DNA of 64,000 nucleotides from Blautia wexlerae DSM 19850 (lineage in GTDB: Bacteria > Bacillota > Clostridia > Lachnospirales > Lachnospiraceae). Shown piece after piece: positions 53,007 through 61,891 of this stretch. Position 1 is the stretch's first letter; the number at the start of each line of letters is the position of its first letter. The stretch lies in NCBI RefSeq assembly GCF_025148125.1, contig NZ_CP102267.1, positions 2,986,501 through 3,050,500 of the forward strand. The letters run 5' to 3'. A program made the position numbers and the translations under genes. The notes below the pieces were generated by a model that was not told the DNA's origin, searched no databases, and saw nothing but the letters and a program-made list of their open reading frames with translations.

Positions 53007-54548
53007 TTATTTCTCTACAAGAAGTGATTTTCCTGTCATTTCCGCAGGCTGTTCCATTCCCATAAGCTGGATCAGTGTAGGAACGATATCTGCAAGACAT
53101 CCGTTCTCGCGCAGTGTATATTTCGGATCTGCATTTACAAGAATAAATGGTACAGGATTTGTTGTATGTGCAGTCCACGGAGCACCTGTCTCATAGTCGA
53201 TCAGCTGTTCTGCATTTCCATGGTCAGCACAGATAAACATCTGTCCGTCCACTTCCTTAAGAGCCTCTACTGCTTTGCCAACACATTCATCAACAGTTTC
53301 CACTGCTTTGATGGCAGCTTCCTGTACGCCTGTATGTCCAACCATATCCGGGTTTGCAAAGTTGATCACGATCACATCATATTTGTCAGATTTAATCGCA
53401 TCTACCAGTTTCTCGCAAACCTGAGGTGCACTCATTTCCGGCTGAAGATCGTAGGTTGCAACCTTCGGAGATTTAACCAGAATTCTGTCTTCTCCTTTGT
53501 TCGGCTCTTCCACACCGCCGTTGAAGAAGAATGTAACATGTGCATATTTCTCTGTTTCAGCAATACGCGCCTGAGTCATATTGTGTGCTGCAAGATACTC
53601 ACCAAATGTATTGTGAAGCTGAACCTTGTGGAATGCAACCTGTTTATTCTGAATGGTATCATCGTAATCTGTGAAGCATACGAAAGTAACCTGTGGTCTT
53701 GCTTTTCTTTCAAATCCCTGGAAATCATCATCGCAGAATGCTCTTGTGATCTCACGAGCGCGGTCAGGACGGAAATTAAAGAATACAACAGAATCTTTAT
53801 CAGATATAACACCTGTCGGCTGTCCGTCTTTCTCGATAACTGTAGGAAGAACAAACTCGTCTGTCTTATCATTGTCATAAGAAGCCTGAACTGCTGCCGG
53901 TGCATCTGTTCCCTTTACGCCTTCTCCTGTTGTAAGAGCATTGTATGCAAGTTCTACACGATCCCAGCGGTTATCACGATCCATCGCATAGTAACGTCCG
54001 GAAACAGTAGCAATCTCACCTACACCGATCTTCTTCATCTCTGCTTCAAGAGCCTCTACAAACTCTTTACCTGATGCAGGAGGTGTGTCACGACCGTCAA
54101 GGAAACAATGTACGTAAACCTTCTCAACGCCCTCTCTCTTAGCCATCTCAAGTAATCCATAAAGATGTGTATTATGACTGTGCACACCACCATCAGAAAG
54201 AAGTCCCATGAAATGTACTGCAGAGTTATTCTCTTTTGCGTTCTTCATTGCTGCAAGAAGAGCTTCATTCTTAAAGAAATCACCGTCCTGGATTTCTTTT
54301 GTGATTCTGGTAAGTTCCTGATATACGATACGGCCTGCGCCCATATTCATATGTCCTACTTCAGAATTACCCATCTGTCCGTCCGGAAGACCTACTGCCA
54401 GTCCGCTTGCGTTTCCTTTTACAAATGGATATTCTGCCATCAGCTTGTCCATAACCGGTGTTTTAGCCAGATATACAGCGTTTCCTTCCTTTTTGTCATT
54501 CAGACCATATCCATCAAGAATCATTAATACGGTTGGTTTTTTACTCAT
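53007..54548 (-). CDS. gpmI: 2,3-bisphosphoglycerate-independent phosphoglycerate mutase
   Basis: The protein has 513 residues, normal for iPGM. It interconverts 3- and 2-phosphoglycerate using two manganese ions. The catalytic serine is in MGNSEVGH, with the first metal site in MILDGYG. The second metal cluster is spread over NFANPDMVGHTG and ADHGNAEQ. It is monocistronic with a strong terminator and AAGGAG upstream. It is separate from the gap-pgk-tpiA genes at the right edge but serves the same pathway. Confidence 0.97.
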   Translation of the reverse strand: MSKKPTVLMILDGYGLNDKKEGNAVYLAKTPVMDKLMAEYPFVKGNASGLAVGLPDGQMGNSEVGHMNMGAGRIVYQELTRITKEIQDGDFFKNEALLAAMKNAKENNSAVHFMGLLSDGGVHSHNTHLYGLLEMAKREGVEKVYVHCFLDGRDTPPASGKEFVEALEAEMKKIGVGEIATVSGRYYAMDRDNRWDRVELAYNALTTGEGVKGTDAPAAVQASYDNDKTDEFVLPTVIEKDGQPTGVISDKDSVVFFNFRPDRAREITRAFCDDDFQGFERKARPQVTFVCFTDYDDTIQNKQVAFHKVQLHNTFGEYLAAHNMTQARIAETEKYAHVTFFFNGGVEEPNKGEDRILVKSPKVATYDLQPEMSAPQVCEKLVDAIKSDKYDVIVINFANPDMVGHTGVQEAAIKAVETVDECVGKAVEALKEVDGQMFICADHGNAEQLIDYETGAPWTAHTTNPVPFILVNADPKYTLRENGCLADIVPTLIQLMGMEQPAEMTGKSLLVEK

Positions 54549-54713
54549 AATGTTCTCCTTTTATGTTTATTCATAATTGATAACTGTTTTGCTGATATCA
54601 GAAGCAGAAAACTGATCATCTCTGCACAATAAAACTTTTATATCTGACATCTCTTATATAGTATCAAAATCTCAGGATTTTTCAATTCTTTTTTTGTATC
54701 TGTTTCATTTTCA

Positions 54714-54855
54714 GTTACTGTTCACTCCGTTCTCAGTAACGTTGCCAAAATTCATTCCAAATTGCCTACGGCAATGGAATTTTGGCTTGTATGTCTCGGG
54801 ATTTTGGCATATTCATGCCAAAACACCTCGCGGAATAGTGGTGTGTGAACAGTAC
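54714..54855 (+). repeat. Palindromic repeat family 1, copy C
   Basis: This 142-bp element is nearly identical to 20721-20859, with terminal repeats GTTACTGTTCAC and GTGAACAGTAC (one base lost). Both internal hairpins are conserved, including compensated changes around the ATTGCC-TAC-GGCAAT loop. It lies between hom and gpmI. The rest of 54549-54891 holds nothing else recognisable. Confidence 0.85.
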
Positions 54856-54891
54856 CATTTTCATTACTATATATATGAAAAGAACAGTAAC

Positions 54892-56187
54892 TTATTTTCC
54901 ATATACACGAATGATCGTTGAAATCTTTCTTACGGAATCCCTGTTTCTCAGTTCTTCGATGGCAGTTCTGAAATCACCTTCTCTTACCTTCTCAGTGATC
55001 ACAACTACTTCCGCACACCCTTCCACCTTGGTATCTTTCTGGATAATCTGTGCAACACTGACCTGATATTTGGCAAAAATAGCAGTCATCTCGGCAAGAA
55101 CACCGCAGCGATCCTCTACTTTGAGACGGAGGAAATAACGGTTATGTGTATCTTCCATTTTCTTAACAGGGATATTCTTGTAACAGGTACATCCGATTCT
55201 GCCGCAGCATCCTGCAAGAATATTTCTCACAATATCAAATACATCACCCACAACTGCACTGGCTGTAGGAAGTTCTCCTGCTCCTCTTCCGAAGAACATG
55301 GCATCCTCCACTGCATCTCCATGGACAAATACTGCATTATAGGAATCATTTACAGTTGCAAGCGGATGGGAACTGGGAATCAGCATCGGGCACACATATG
55401 CTTCAATTCCGTCTGCTTCGTTTCTTGCAACACCCAGAAGCTTGATATCACGTCCCATTTCTTTCGCATAATGAATATCTTTTGATGTGATCTTGGCAAT
55501 TCCCTCTGTATATACATCGTTAAATACCACACGTGAGTTAAATGCCACAGATGCAAGGATCGCTACCTTACGTCCTGCATCCAGACCTTCGATATCAGCA
55601 GTCGGATCAGCCTCCGCATATCCAAGTTCTGTTGCAAGTGCCAGGGCATCCTTAAACTCCATGCCTTCCTGAGTCATCTTTGTCAGAATAAAGTTTGTGG
55701 TTCCGTTTACAATACCCATAACTTCTGTCATGTGATTTCCTGCCAGACACTGTTTCAATGGTCTGATGATCGGAATACCACCTGCTACTGCTGCTTCAAA
55801 CAGAAAATCCACTTTACTCTCATGTGCCGCATCCAGAAGCTCATGACCATGTACTGCGATCAGATCCTTGTTTGCAGAGACTACATGCTTACCGGCTTTT
55901 AATGCAGAAAGGATATACTCTTTTGCAGGATTAATCCCACCCATCAGTTCAATCACAATCTCAATCTCCGGATCATTTATAATCTCATCCCACTGGCTGG
56001 TGAGCAAAGAGGCGTCTTCTATCTTCGCCGCTGCCTTCTCTATATTTCTCACAAGGATTTTCTTTATCTCAATTTTACAGCCAATCTTGGCCGACATTTC
56101 CTTTTCCTGATTCTTCAGTACCTTATATACACCTGTTCCTACTGTTCCAAATCCTAACAGTGCGGCTTTGATGACATTTTCATTCAT
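54892..56187 (-). CDS. hom: Homoserine dehydrogenase
   Basis: The protein has 431 residues. The NAD(P) site is LLGFGTVGTGVY at the N-terminus. The catalytic domain has NGTTNFIL and GYAEADPTADIEGLDAGRK. The C-terminal 85 residues are an ACT domain (RLKVEDRCGVLAEMTAIFAKYQVSVAQI) that usually senses threonine. It reduces aspartate semialdehyde to homoserine for threonine and methionine synthesis. No thrB or thrC is adjacent. AAAGGGGAA precedes the ATG. Confidence 0.96.
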   Translation of the reverse strand: MNENVIKAALLGFGTVGTGVYKVLKNQEKEMSAKIGCKIEIKKILVRNIEKAAAKIEDASLLTSQWDEIINDPEIEIVIELMGGINPAKEYILSALKAGKHVVSANKDLIAVHGHELLDAAHESKVDFLFEAAVAGGIPIIRPLKQCLAGNHMTEVMGIVNGTTNFILTKMTQEGMEFKDALALATELGYAEADPTADIEGLDAGRKVAILASVAFNSRVVFNDVYTEGIAKITSKDIHYAKEMGRDIKLLGVARNEADGIEAYVCPMLIPSSHPLATVNDSYNAVFVHGDAVEDAMFFGRGAGELPTASAVVGDVFDIVRNILAGCCGRIGCTCYKNIPVKKMEDTHNRYFLRLKVEDRCGVLAEMTAIFAKYQVSVAQIIQKDTKVEGCAEVVVITEKVREGDFRTAIEELRNRDSVRKISTIIRVYGK

Positions 56188-56240
56188 TTTGCAGGATTCC
56201 CCTTTCGTTTTCGTTGGTTTTTATAGTATGGCAGAATTTC

Positions 56241-56501
56241 CTATTTGTCAAGTTTGTCTGCATTTTTAAGCAAAATCTTTATCATATTTCCCAGTTCTTT
56301 GTTCCGTCTGCGAAGCCATCTCACATACCATAATATCCCCACTCCTGCCACCCAGGCAGAAATACAGAATATTCCATCCAGGATCATATAAACAGTTCTC
56401 TCTGTTCCCCCGGCAGGGGCTCCACTCAGGAAGCAGTAATACATTGCCACTGATATGCAGGCTGCGGCCACGCCTTCCATTATCTTTCTGATCGTCTTCA
56501 T
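56241..56501 (-). CDS. Small two-membrane-segment protein
   Basis: The protein has 86 residues. Two hydrophobic segments (about 9-27 and 38-60) are followed by a basic stretch WLRRRNKELG and a short helix. No family is recognised. GAAGGAAAG lies 9 nt before the ATG, and it is upstream of hom in the same direction. The function is unknown. Confidence 0.55.
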   Translation of the reverse strand: MKTIRKIMEGVAAACISVAMYYCFLSGAPAGGTERTVYMILDGIFCISAWVAGVGILWYVRWLRRRNKELGNMIKILLKNADKLDK

Positions 56502-56607
56502 TATATCACTTTCCTTCTCAATAGTGTCTTTATAAAGACACTGTTACAAGACCTATTTTAACCCGATAATAAATATGAATCAAGAACAAATCGGACGGTT
56601 ATTACAT

Positions 56608-56829
56608 ATGATAAGCTATAGAAAATTATGGAAGACTATGAAGGAGCGGAAAATCAGCCAGTATGCCCTGTACACTCACTATGGCATAAGCACTTCTTTT
56701 CTGGATAAACTCCGTCATAATGAAAATGTGGAAATCCGCAGTCTTGATATCTTATGTTCAATCCTTGACTGCGATTTCGGTGATATTGTAGAACACATTC
56801 CGGATAATGCTGAACCTGAGAAAAAATAA
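56608..56829 (+). CDS. Small Cro/C1-type helix-turn-helix protein
   Basis: The protein has 73 residues from 56608, or 84 if the ATG at 56575 is used; neither start has a strong ribosome site. MKERKISQYALYTHYGISTSFLDKLRHNENVEIRSLDILCSIL is a single XRE-type helix-turn-helix (YozG/HTH_26-like). It is probably a DNA-binding regulator. The target is unknown; it lies divergent from the two-membrane-segment gene. A palindromic terminator overlaps its last codons. Confidence 0.75.
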   Translation: MISYRKLWKTMKERKISQYALYTHYGISTSFLDKLRHNENVEIRSLDILCSILDCDFGDIVEHIPDNAEPEKK

Positions 56830-56844
56830 TTTTTTCGGGTTCAG
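56810..56844 (+). terminator. Terminator overlapping the HTH gene end
   Basis: CTGAACCTGAGAAAAAA, with the TAA stop in the loop, pairs with TTTTTTCGGGTTCAG with two G-T/mismatch positions. The hairpin ends the short gene and would work in either direction. Confidence 0.7.
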
Positions 56845-57259
56845 TATCAAAATGATGTAGTTGTGCCCTTTTATAGAACTATTTGTTCTTTTTATGTTCG
56901 GGAAAAAGGTATTTTACCCCTAACCTGATATCTTCTCATATCTATAATATATTTTGCTTATCATATCCTGCAGAAAGTCAGGCTGATATTCGCAATCTCC
57001 ACAGGGGACTTACCTGATTCGGTTAAAACATTATTTATAATGTTATCCTATAAGTCCATTCACAAAAACATAAGATTTTTTCATTTATTTATGATATACT
57101 TATTACTGTATCCTTCGTTCTCAGTAACGCAGACTTATCTATGGCATTCTCTTCAGGCGCATAATATCATCCGCTTCGCAATTTATCAGTTAAATAGTGC
57201 GTTCAGGAGACTTGCTGCAGATTTACAAAATATTTTTACCTGAAAGGATCGTAGTATAT
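56845..57259. other. Intergenic region before the FAD-dependent dehydrogenase
   Basis: No gene is seen. It contains a perfect 8-bp dyad, AACATTAT-TT-ATAATGTT (57027-57044), that could be an operator. It also holds a short GTTACTG/CAGTAAC-type fragment (57103-57128). The ribosome site AAAGGAT lies at the right end. Confidence 0.45.
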
Positions 57260-58630
57260 ATGAAATATGATGTAGTGATCATCGGCGCAGGACCTGGCGG
57301 TATTTTCTCTGCCTATGAGCTGATGAAGCAAAATAACGATTTAAAGATTGCTGTTTTTGAGGCTGGAAATCCTCTCAGTAAAAGACATTGCCCAATTGAT
57401 GGTGACAAAGTAAAAACCTGTATCAAATGTAAAACCTGTGCCATTATGAGCGGCTTTGGCGGTGCCGGTGCTTTCTCTGACGGCAAATACAATATCACAA
57501 ATGATTTCGGCGGAACACTTTATGAACATATTGGAAAGAAAGACGCTCTTGACCTGATGCGTTACGTAGATGAGATCAATGTTGCCTACGGCGGACAGGA
57601 CACAAAAATGTATTCTACAGCCGGAACCAAATTCAAAAAACTTTGTATGCAGAACAAATTAAAGCTTCTGGATGCTTCCGTACGTCATCTGGGAACAGAC
57701 ATTAACTATGTGGTTCTTGAGAACTTATATGCAAAATTAAAAGAGCATGTTGATTTTCATTTCAACACTCCTGTAGAACGTCTGGAAGTACTTGAAGACA
57801 GATACCGTATCATCACAAAGAATGATACCACTGACTGCAACAAATGCATTGTATCCGTAGGCAGAAGCGGAAGCAAATGGATGGAACAGATCTGTAAAGA
57901 ACTTGATATCCCAACCAAATCAAACCGGGTAGACCTGGGTGTACGTGTAGAACTTCCTGCTGTTATCTTCTCACACCTGACAGACGAACTGTATGAGAGT
58001 AAGATTGTCTACAGAACAGAAAAATTCGAAGATAATGTGAGGACTTTCTGTATGAATCCTTATGGCATCGTTGTAAACGAAAATACAAACGGCATTGTCA
58101 CAGCAAATGGCCACAGCTATGAAGATCCGTCCAAACAGACAGAAAATACAAACTTCGCACTGTTGGTAGCCAAACATTTCTCTGAGCCATTTAAAGACAG
58201 TAATGGATATGGCGAAAGCATTGCCCGTCTTTCCAATATGCTGGGCGGCGGTGTGATCGTACAGCGTTTCGGCGATCTGGTGCGCGGAAGAAGGAGTACG
58301 GTTGCACGTATCGAAGAAGGTATGGTACGACCTACTCTCGCAGCTACTCCCGGTGATCTGAGTCTTGTTCTCCCGAAACGTATCCTTGACGGAATCATTG
58401 AAATGATTTATGCTCTGGATAAAATCGCTCCCGGGACAGCTAATGACGACACCCTCCTCTATGGTGTGGAGGTTAAGTTCTATAATATGGAAGTTGATAT
58501 TGATGAAAATCTGGAAAGCAGATACAAAGGCCTGTATATCATTGGAGACGGAAGCGGTGTAACCCATTCCCTGTCCCATGCTTCTGCAAGCGGTGTATAT
58601 GTAGCACGCCAGATTGTTGAGAATCTGTAA
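57260..58630 (+). CDS. FAD-dependent dehydrogenase (COG2509 type)
   Basis: The protein has 456 residues. The N-terminal FAD-binding motif is VVIIGAGPGGIFSAYEL (residues 5-21), with the C-terminal FAD contact GLYIIGDGSGVTHSL. A cysteine cluster CIKCKTCAIMSGFGGAG lies near residue 56. The sequence belongs to the uncharacterised FAD-dependent dehydrogenases often found in Firmicutes. The substrate is unknown. Start 57260 has AAAGGAT about 10 nt upstream; the longer frame from 57197 has no ribosome site. Confidence 0.85.
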   Translation: MKYDVVIIGAGPGGIFSAYELMKQNNDLKIAVFEAGNPLSKRHCPIDGDKVKTCIKCKTCAIMSGFGGAGAFSDGKYNITNDFGGTLYEHIGKKDALDLMRYVDEINVAYGGQDTKMYSTAGTKFKKLCMQNKLKLLDASVRHLGTDINYVVLENLYAKLKEHVDFHFNTPVERLEVLEDRYRIITKNDTTDCNKCIVSVGRSGSKWMEQICKELDIPTKSNRVDLGVRVELPAVIFSHLTDELYESKIVYRTEKFEDNVRTFCMNPYGIVVNENTNGIVTANGHSYEDPSKQTENTNFALLVAKHFSEPFKDSNGYGESIARLSNMLGGGVIVQRFGDLVRGRRSTVARIEEGMVRPTLAATPGDLSLVLPKRILDGIIEMIYALDKIAPGTANDDTLLYGVEVKFYNMEVDIDENLESRYKGLYIIGDGSGVTHSLSHASASGVYVARQIVENL

Positions 58631-58683
58631 AAGACCGGATTTCTTCTGATGGATACCTCTAACTACAGCAATCAATAACCTTA

Positions 58684-58735
58684 AAGTCCCCATCTGTCTC
58701 TTACAGTTGAAACAGATAGGGACTTGTTTATTATA
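58684..58735 (+). terminator. Bidirectional terminator between dehydrogenase and acetyltransferase genes
   Basis: AAGTCCC-C-ATCTGT and ACAGAT-A-GGGACTT form a 13-bp stem with one mismatch, followed by TGTTTATTATATTTT on the plus strand. It lies between convergent genes. Confidence 0.85.
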
Positions 58736-59204
58736 TTTTCTGGTATGCCATCCATTTATCCATTCCCAGACGTTCAAATGAACCACAGTACTGAAATCCG
58801 CATTTTTCCAGAAGTTTCTGCATGGGGATGTTATCGCTGTATGTATCCATACGGAGATTCTGTGTCTGAGCATAGGCCCAGTCCAGACAGAATGATGCGG
58901 CTCCTCTTACTATTCCTGTGGACGCTACCCTGTGAACTACTCCATAGGGTTCTTCATTCAGCCATTTTCCATTAATTTCTTTATAATCTTCATCTTCTTC
59001 CGCCGCATAATAGAAAACACAGGCAATCCGCCCTTCTGACATGCACAGATACATTTTATCAATATCATGCTCTATCAGTTCTGCTGAGGGGTAATCTTCA
59101 CCCCACTGTTCTGCATTGCCATTTTCTCTCATAAATTTGCGGGCTTTATCATAAACTTGCATGATCTGCCCAAGATCTTGTACTGATGCTTTTCTTATTT
59201 CCAT
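58731..59204 (-). CDS. GNAT-family N-acetyltransferase
   Basis: The protein has 157 residues. The GNAT fold is indicated by IRKASVQDLGQIMQVY at the start, VHRVASTGIVRGAASFCLDWA as the acetyl-CoA-binding segment, and DTYSDNIPMQKLLEKCGFQYCG near the end. The substrate is unknown. GGAAGG precedes the ATG. It has the same direction as the rRNA methyltransferase upstream, 34 nt away. Confidence 0.85.
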   Translation of the reverse strand: MEIRKASVQDLGQIMQVYDKARKFMRENGNAEQWGEDYPSAELIEHDIDKMYLCMSEGRIACVFYYAAEEDEDYKEINGKWLNEEPYGVVHRVASTGIVRGAASFCLDWAYAQTQNLRMDTYSDNIPMQKLLEKCGFQYCGSFERLGMDKWMAYQKI

Positions 59205-59238
59205 GAAACCTTCCTTTTCTTTTGGTATTTATATTCTT

Positions 59239-60429
59239 TTAGTATTTGTATTCGTTTTGATTTTTCGTCTGTTTCTCAAATTTTTTCGTCAAAAGACAAA
59301 TATTTTCACAATGGTCTGTAAAACTGAACATATCTACCGGCTGTATTTTTCTCACATCATAGCCATGTTTTGTCAAATACTCCAGATCTCTTGCCAGTGT
59401 TTCCGGTCCACAGGAGATATATACGATTCTTGATGGATTCAGTTTGATAACAGAGGACATAAACTTTTTATCACTGCCTGTACGGGGTGGATCCATAAAC
59501 ACAACATCTGCATGTTCTCCGTTTTCTGCCATATTTTCCATAAATTCTCCTGCATCTCCCTGATAGAAACGTGCATTTGTAATCTTATTTTCCTTTGCAT
59601 TGATTCTGGCATCGCGGACTGCATCCGGATTTAATTCCACACCAATGACATTCTTTGCCCGCTTTGCAGCTACAAGTCCGATTGTTCCTATTCCGCAGTA
59701 TGCATCTATCACTGTTTCTTTTCGTCCAAGCCCCGCATATTCAATTGCTGTCTTATACAGAATTTCTGTCTGTACAGGATTTACCTGATAAAAAGACTGC
59801 GGAGAAATGCGGAATGTACATCCGCAGAGCGTATCCCGGATATATCCTTTTCCATAAATGACGATATCACGCTCACCCAGTACCATACTGGTCTTCTTAT
59901 CATTGACGTTAAGCACAACTGTTGTAATCTGTGGGTATTTCTTTCTCAGAGCTTTCACAAAATTATTTTTTGAAGGAAAGATCGGGGAACCAATCACAAG
60001 AACCACCATGATCTCATCTGTGGAAAACCCTCTTCTCACCAGCACATGGCGCAAAAGTCCATATCCTGTGTCCTCATCATATGTTTTGATTCTAAAAGAT
60101 TTCAGCATATCCCGAATTGTACGGATGATTTCCTGACTGATCTTATCCTCGATCATGCACTCTTCTATCGGAACAACCTTATGTGTTTTCGCTTCGTAGG
60201 TTCCACAGATAATATTACCTTTTTTATCCCTGTCAAATACTGCATGAACTTTATTTCTATAATAAAAGGGATCATCCATTCCAATGATTGGTTTTACATT
60301 TGCAAACTTTCCAAGAAGCTTCTTCATCCTTTTCTGCTTGGCGGCAAGCTGTTCTTTATAAGGAACACCCTGATACTGGCAGCTTCCGCATTTCTTTGAT
60401 ACACTACATTTTGTTACTTTTTCTTCCAT
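59239..60429 (-). CDS. RlmD/RumA-family uracil-5-methyltransferase
   Basis: The protein has 396 residues. The N-terminal Fe-S cysteines are C8, C14 and C17 (KCSVSKKCGSC), as in RumA/RlmD, with a fourth cysteine further on. There is no TRAM domain in front, a short form common in Clostridia. The SAM-binding motif is DAYCGIGTIGL; the nucleophile is C340 in YISCGPETLARD. It methylates uracil C5 in 23S rRNA (position 1939 or 747 type) or tRNA; the exact target is not readable. Only a weak ribosome site (CAGGTT) precedes the ATG. Confidence 0.9.
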   Translation of the reverse strand: MEEKVTKCSVSKKCGSCQYQGVPYKEQLAAKQKRMKKLLGKFANVKPIIGMDDPFYYRNKVHAVFDRDKKGNIICGTYEAKTHKVVPIEECMIEDKISQEIIRTIRDMLKSFRIKTYDEDTGYGLLRHVLVRRGFSTDEIMVVLVIGSPIFPSKNNFVKALRKKYPQITTVVLNVNDKKTSMVLGERDIVIYGKGYIRDTLCGCTFRISPQSFYQVNPVQTEILYKTAIEYAGLGRKETVIDAYCGIGTIGLVAAKRAKNVIGVELNPDAVRDARINAKENKITNARFYQGDAGEFMENMAENGEHADVVFMDPPRTGSDKKFMSSVIKLNPSRIVYISCGPETLARDLEYLTKHGYDVRKIQPVDMFSFTDHCENICLLTKKFEKQTKNQNEYKY

Positions 60430-60589
60430 AAAATATTAACCTGCTTTCTATAATTACACATTTTTTACATTATATCAGCGAAAATGGATTCCCGCAATCA
60501 GACAATCTTTATTTATCTGTCAATTTCCTCTCCAAATGTCGAAAAAGCAGGGATTCTGTCGAAATGTTTTTGACTGATTTCTGTTGAAA

Positions 60590-60886
60590 CTTGTAGACGA
60601 ATGTAGAAAAATATGATATAGTTTGTACATACAAAAGAGAAAATCATCGAATTGCCAAAGAGAAAAAAATTTATATCACCAAGGATAAAAATTCAGAAAT
60701 ACTCCAAAATACAAAAGATAAAATACATGAACTAAATACACCTGATAAATAGTCAAAATACAAAAGTATCGAGGCATTCCTTTCGTGCAAAAGAGATTTA
60801 CCCAAAGTACAAAAGAAACAGCTTACAGCAGATTTTTACACCAGATAAAAAAGACAGTTTCAGTAATGAAGCTGTCTTTTTCTTTA
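60590..60886 (+). ncRNA. Candidate A-rich small RNA transcript
   Basis: Between the minus-strand genes, the plus strand has a promoter-like pair (TTGTAG near 60590 and TGATAT 17 nt later), about 220 nt of A-rich sequence, and a perfect terminator at 60848-60886. The motif ACAAAAG recurs five times (near 60630, 60710, 60758, 60788 as GCAAAAG, and 60810). No ATG-initiated frame with a ribosome site spans it, though stop-poor A-rich frames exist. It may be a regulatory RNA or remains of a lost gene. Confidence 0.4.
60848..60886 (+). terminator. Strong terminator in the rlmD-tpiA intergenic region
   Basis: AAAAAGACAGTTTCA and TGAAGCTGTCTTTTT form a 15-bp stem with one G-T pair and a GTAA loop, followed by CTTT. 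It has no upstream protein gene on the plus strand. Confidence 0.88.
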
Positions 60887-60952
60887 TACATATTAATTTC
60901 ATAAGATACTATGTGTCTGACATAGCCAAACAAATATTCGCAACAGCAATTA

Positions 60953-60973
60953 AAGCAGGTAACTTACCTGCTT
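60953..60973. other. Palindrome between candidate RNA and tpiA
   Basis: AAGCAGGTAA and TTACCTGCTT are perfect inverted repeats around a single C. No T-run follows; this may be an operator-like dyad or part of the tpiA 3' end. Confidence 0.35.
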
Positions 60974-60986
60974 CAACTATAACAAT

Positions 60987-61038
60987 CCCCTGAATACAAT
61001 CCAATCAGTAAAATTACCAATTTTCCTGTATTCAGGGG
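60987..61038 (-). terminator. tpiA 3' hairpin
   Basis: CCCCTGAATACA and TGTATTCAGGGG form a perfect 12-bp stem with a 28-nt loop, 59 nt past the tpiA stop. The following minus-strand sequence is only weakly T-rich. Confidence 0.55.
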
Positions 61039-61097
61039 CATTATATTATTTCTCGTTTGGACACAAAGATTATCTGCTTATAATCAGTTTTTTATTC

Positions 61098-61847
61098 TTA
61101 TTTGTAGTTTACGATCTTTCCGAAATCAGCTTTCAGAGAAGCACCACCTACAAGGCCGCCATCGATATCGTTCTGAACGAATAAGTCAGGTGCTGTTGCA
61201 GGATTTACAGATCCGCCATACTGGATACGGATTGCTTCTGCTGTTGCTTCATCATAGATTTCAGCGATGCATGCACGAATACCTGCGCATACTTCCTGAG
61301 CCTGCTCAGTTGTAGCTGTTTTACCTGTTCCGATTGCCCAGATTGGCTCGTAAGCGATAACTGCTGTCTTAGCCTGATCTGCTGTAACACCCTGGAATCC
61401 AACTTTAACCTGCTGACGGATGAAATCCATTGTCACGCCCTGTTCTCTCTGAGTAAGAGTTTCGCCACAGCACATGATAGGTGTAATTCCATGTTCGAAA
61501 GCTTTGAGAACTTTCTTGTTAACATCTTCGTTTGTTTCTCCGAAGTATTCTCTTCTTTCGGAATGTCCAAGAACAACATATTTAACTCCGGCATCTACGA
61601 GCATTGCAGGGGAGATTTCTCCTGTGTATGCACCTTTCTCTTCGAAGTACATGTTCTCAGCACCAACCTGGATGTTTGTTCCCTTAGCAGCTTCTACAAC
61701 CGGGATGATATCGATTGCAGGTACGCAGAATACTACGTCTACTTCATCGTTAACTACTAATGGTTTTAATGTTTCTACTAATTTAACGGCTTCGCTTGGT
61801 GTCATGTTCATTTTCCAGTTACCAGCGATAATTTTCTTTCTTGCCAT
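61098..61847 (-). CDS. tpiA: Triosephosphate isomerase
   Basis: The protein has 249 residues, normal for TIM. It interconverts dihydroxyacetone phosphate and glyceraldehyde 3-phosphate. The catalytic residues are visible: K12-type lysine in GNWKMN, histidine in VLGHSERRE, glutamate in [11 protein letters not shown], plus the phosphate loop GGSVNP. It lies 44 nt after pgk in the gap-pgk-tpiA order, with AAGGAG upstream. It shares the preferred-codon bias of the neighbouring glycolysis genes. Confidence 0.98.
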   Translation of the reverse strand: MARKKIIAGNWKMNMTPSEAVKLVETLKPLVVNDEVDVVFCVPAIDIIPVVEAAKGTNIQVGAENMYFEEKGAYTGEISPAMLVDAGVKYVVLGHSERREYFGETNEDVNKKVLKAFEHGITPIMCCGETLTQREQGVTMDFIRQQVKVGFQGVTADQAKTAVIAYEPIWAIGTGKTATTEQAQEVCAGIRACIAEIYDEATAEAIRIQYGGSVNPATAPDLFVQNDIDGGLVGGASLKADFGKIVNYK

Positions 61848-61891
61848 GATGATTTATCTCCTTAGTATCCCTGTGGGATGTTATTATATTC

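Noticed and set aside
53166..54074. 302-codon frame opposite gpmI
   Set aside because: Antisense to a clear gpmI; Cys/Phe-rich composition without domain signals.
57971..58873. 300-codon minus-strand frame opposite the FAD-dependent dehydrogenase
   Set aside because: It overlaps both a real gene and its terminator and has no recognisable motif.
60901..60990. Short frame VSDIAKQIFATAIKAGN after the candidate RNA terminator
   Set aside because: Only 26 codons from a GTG, no ribosome site, and it overlaps a palindrome; not credible as a gene.
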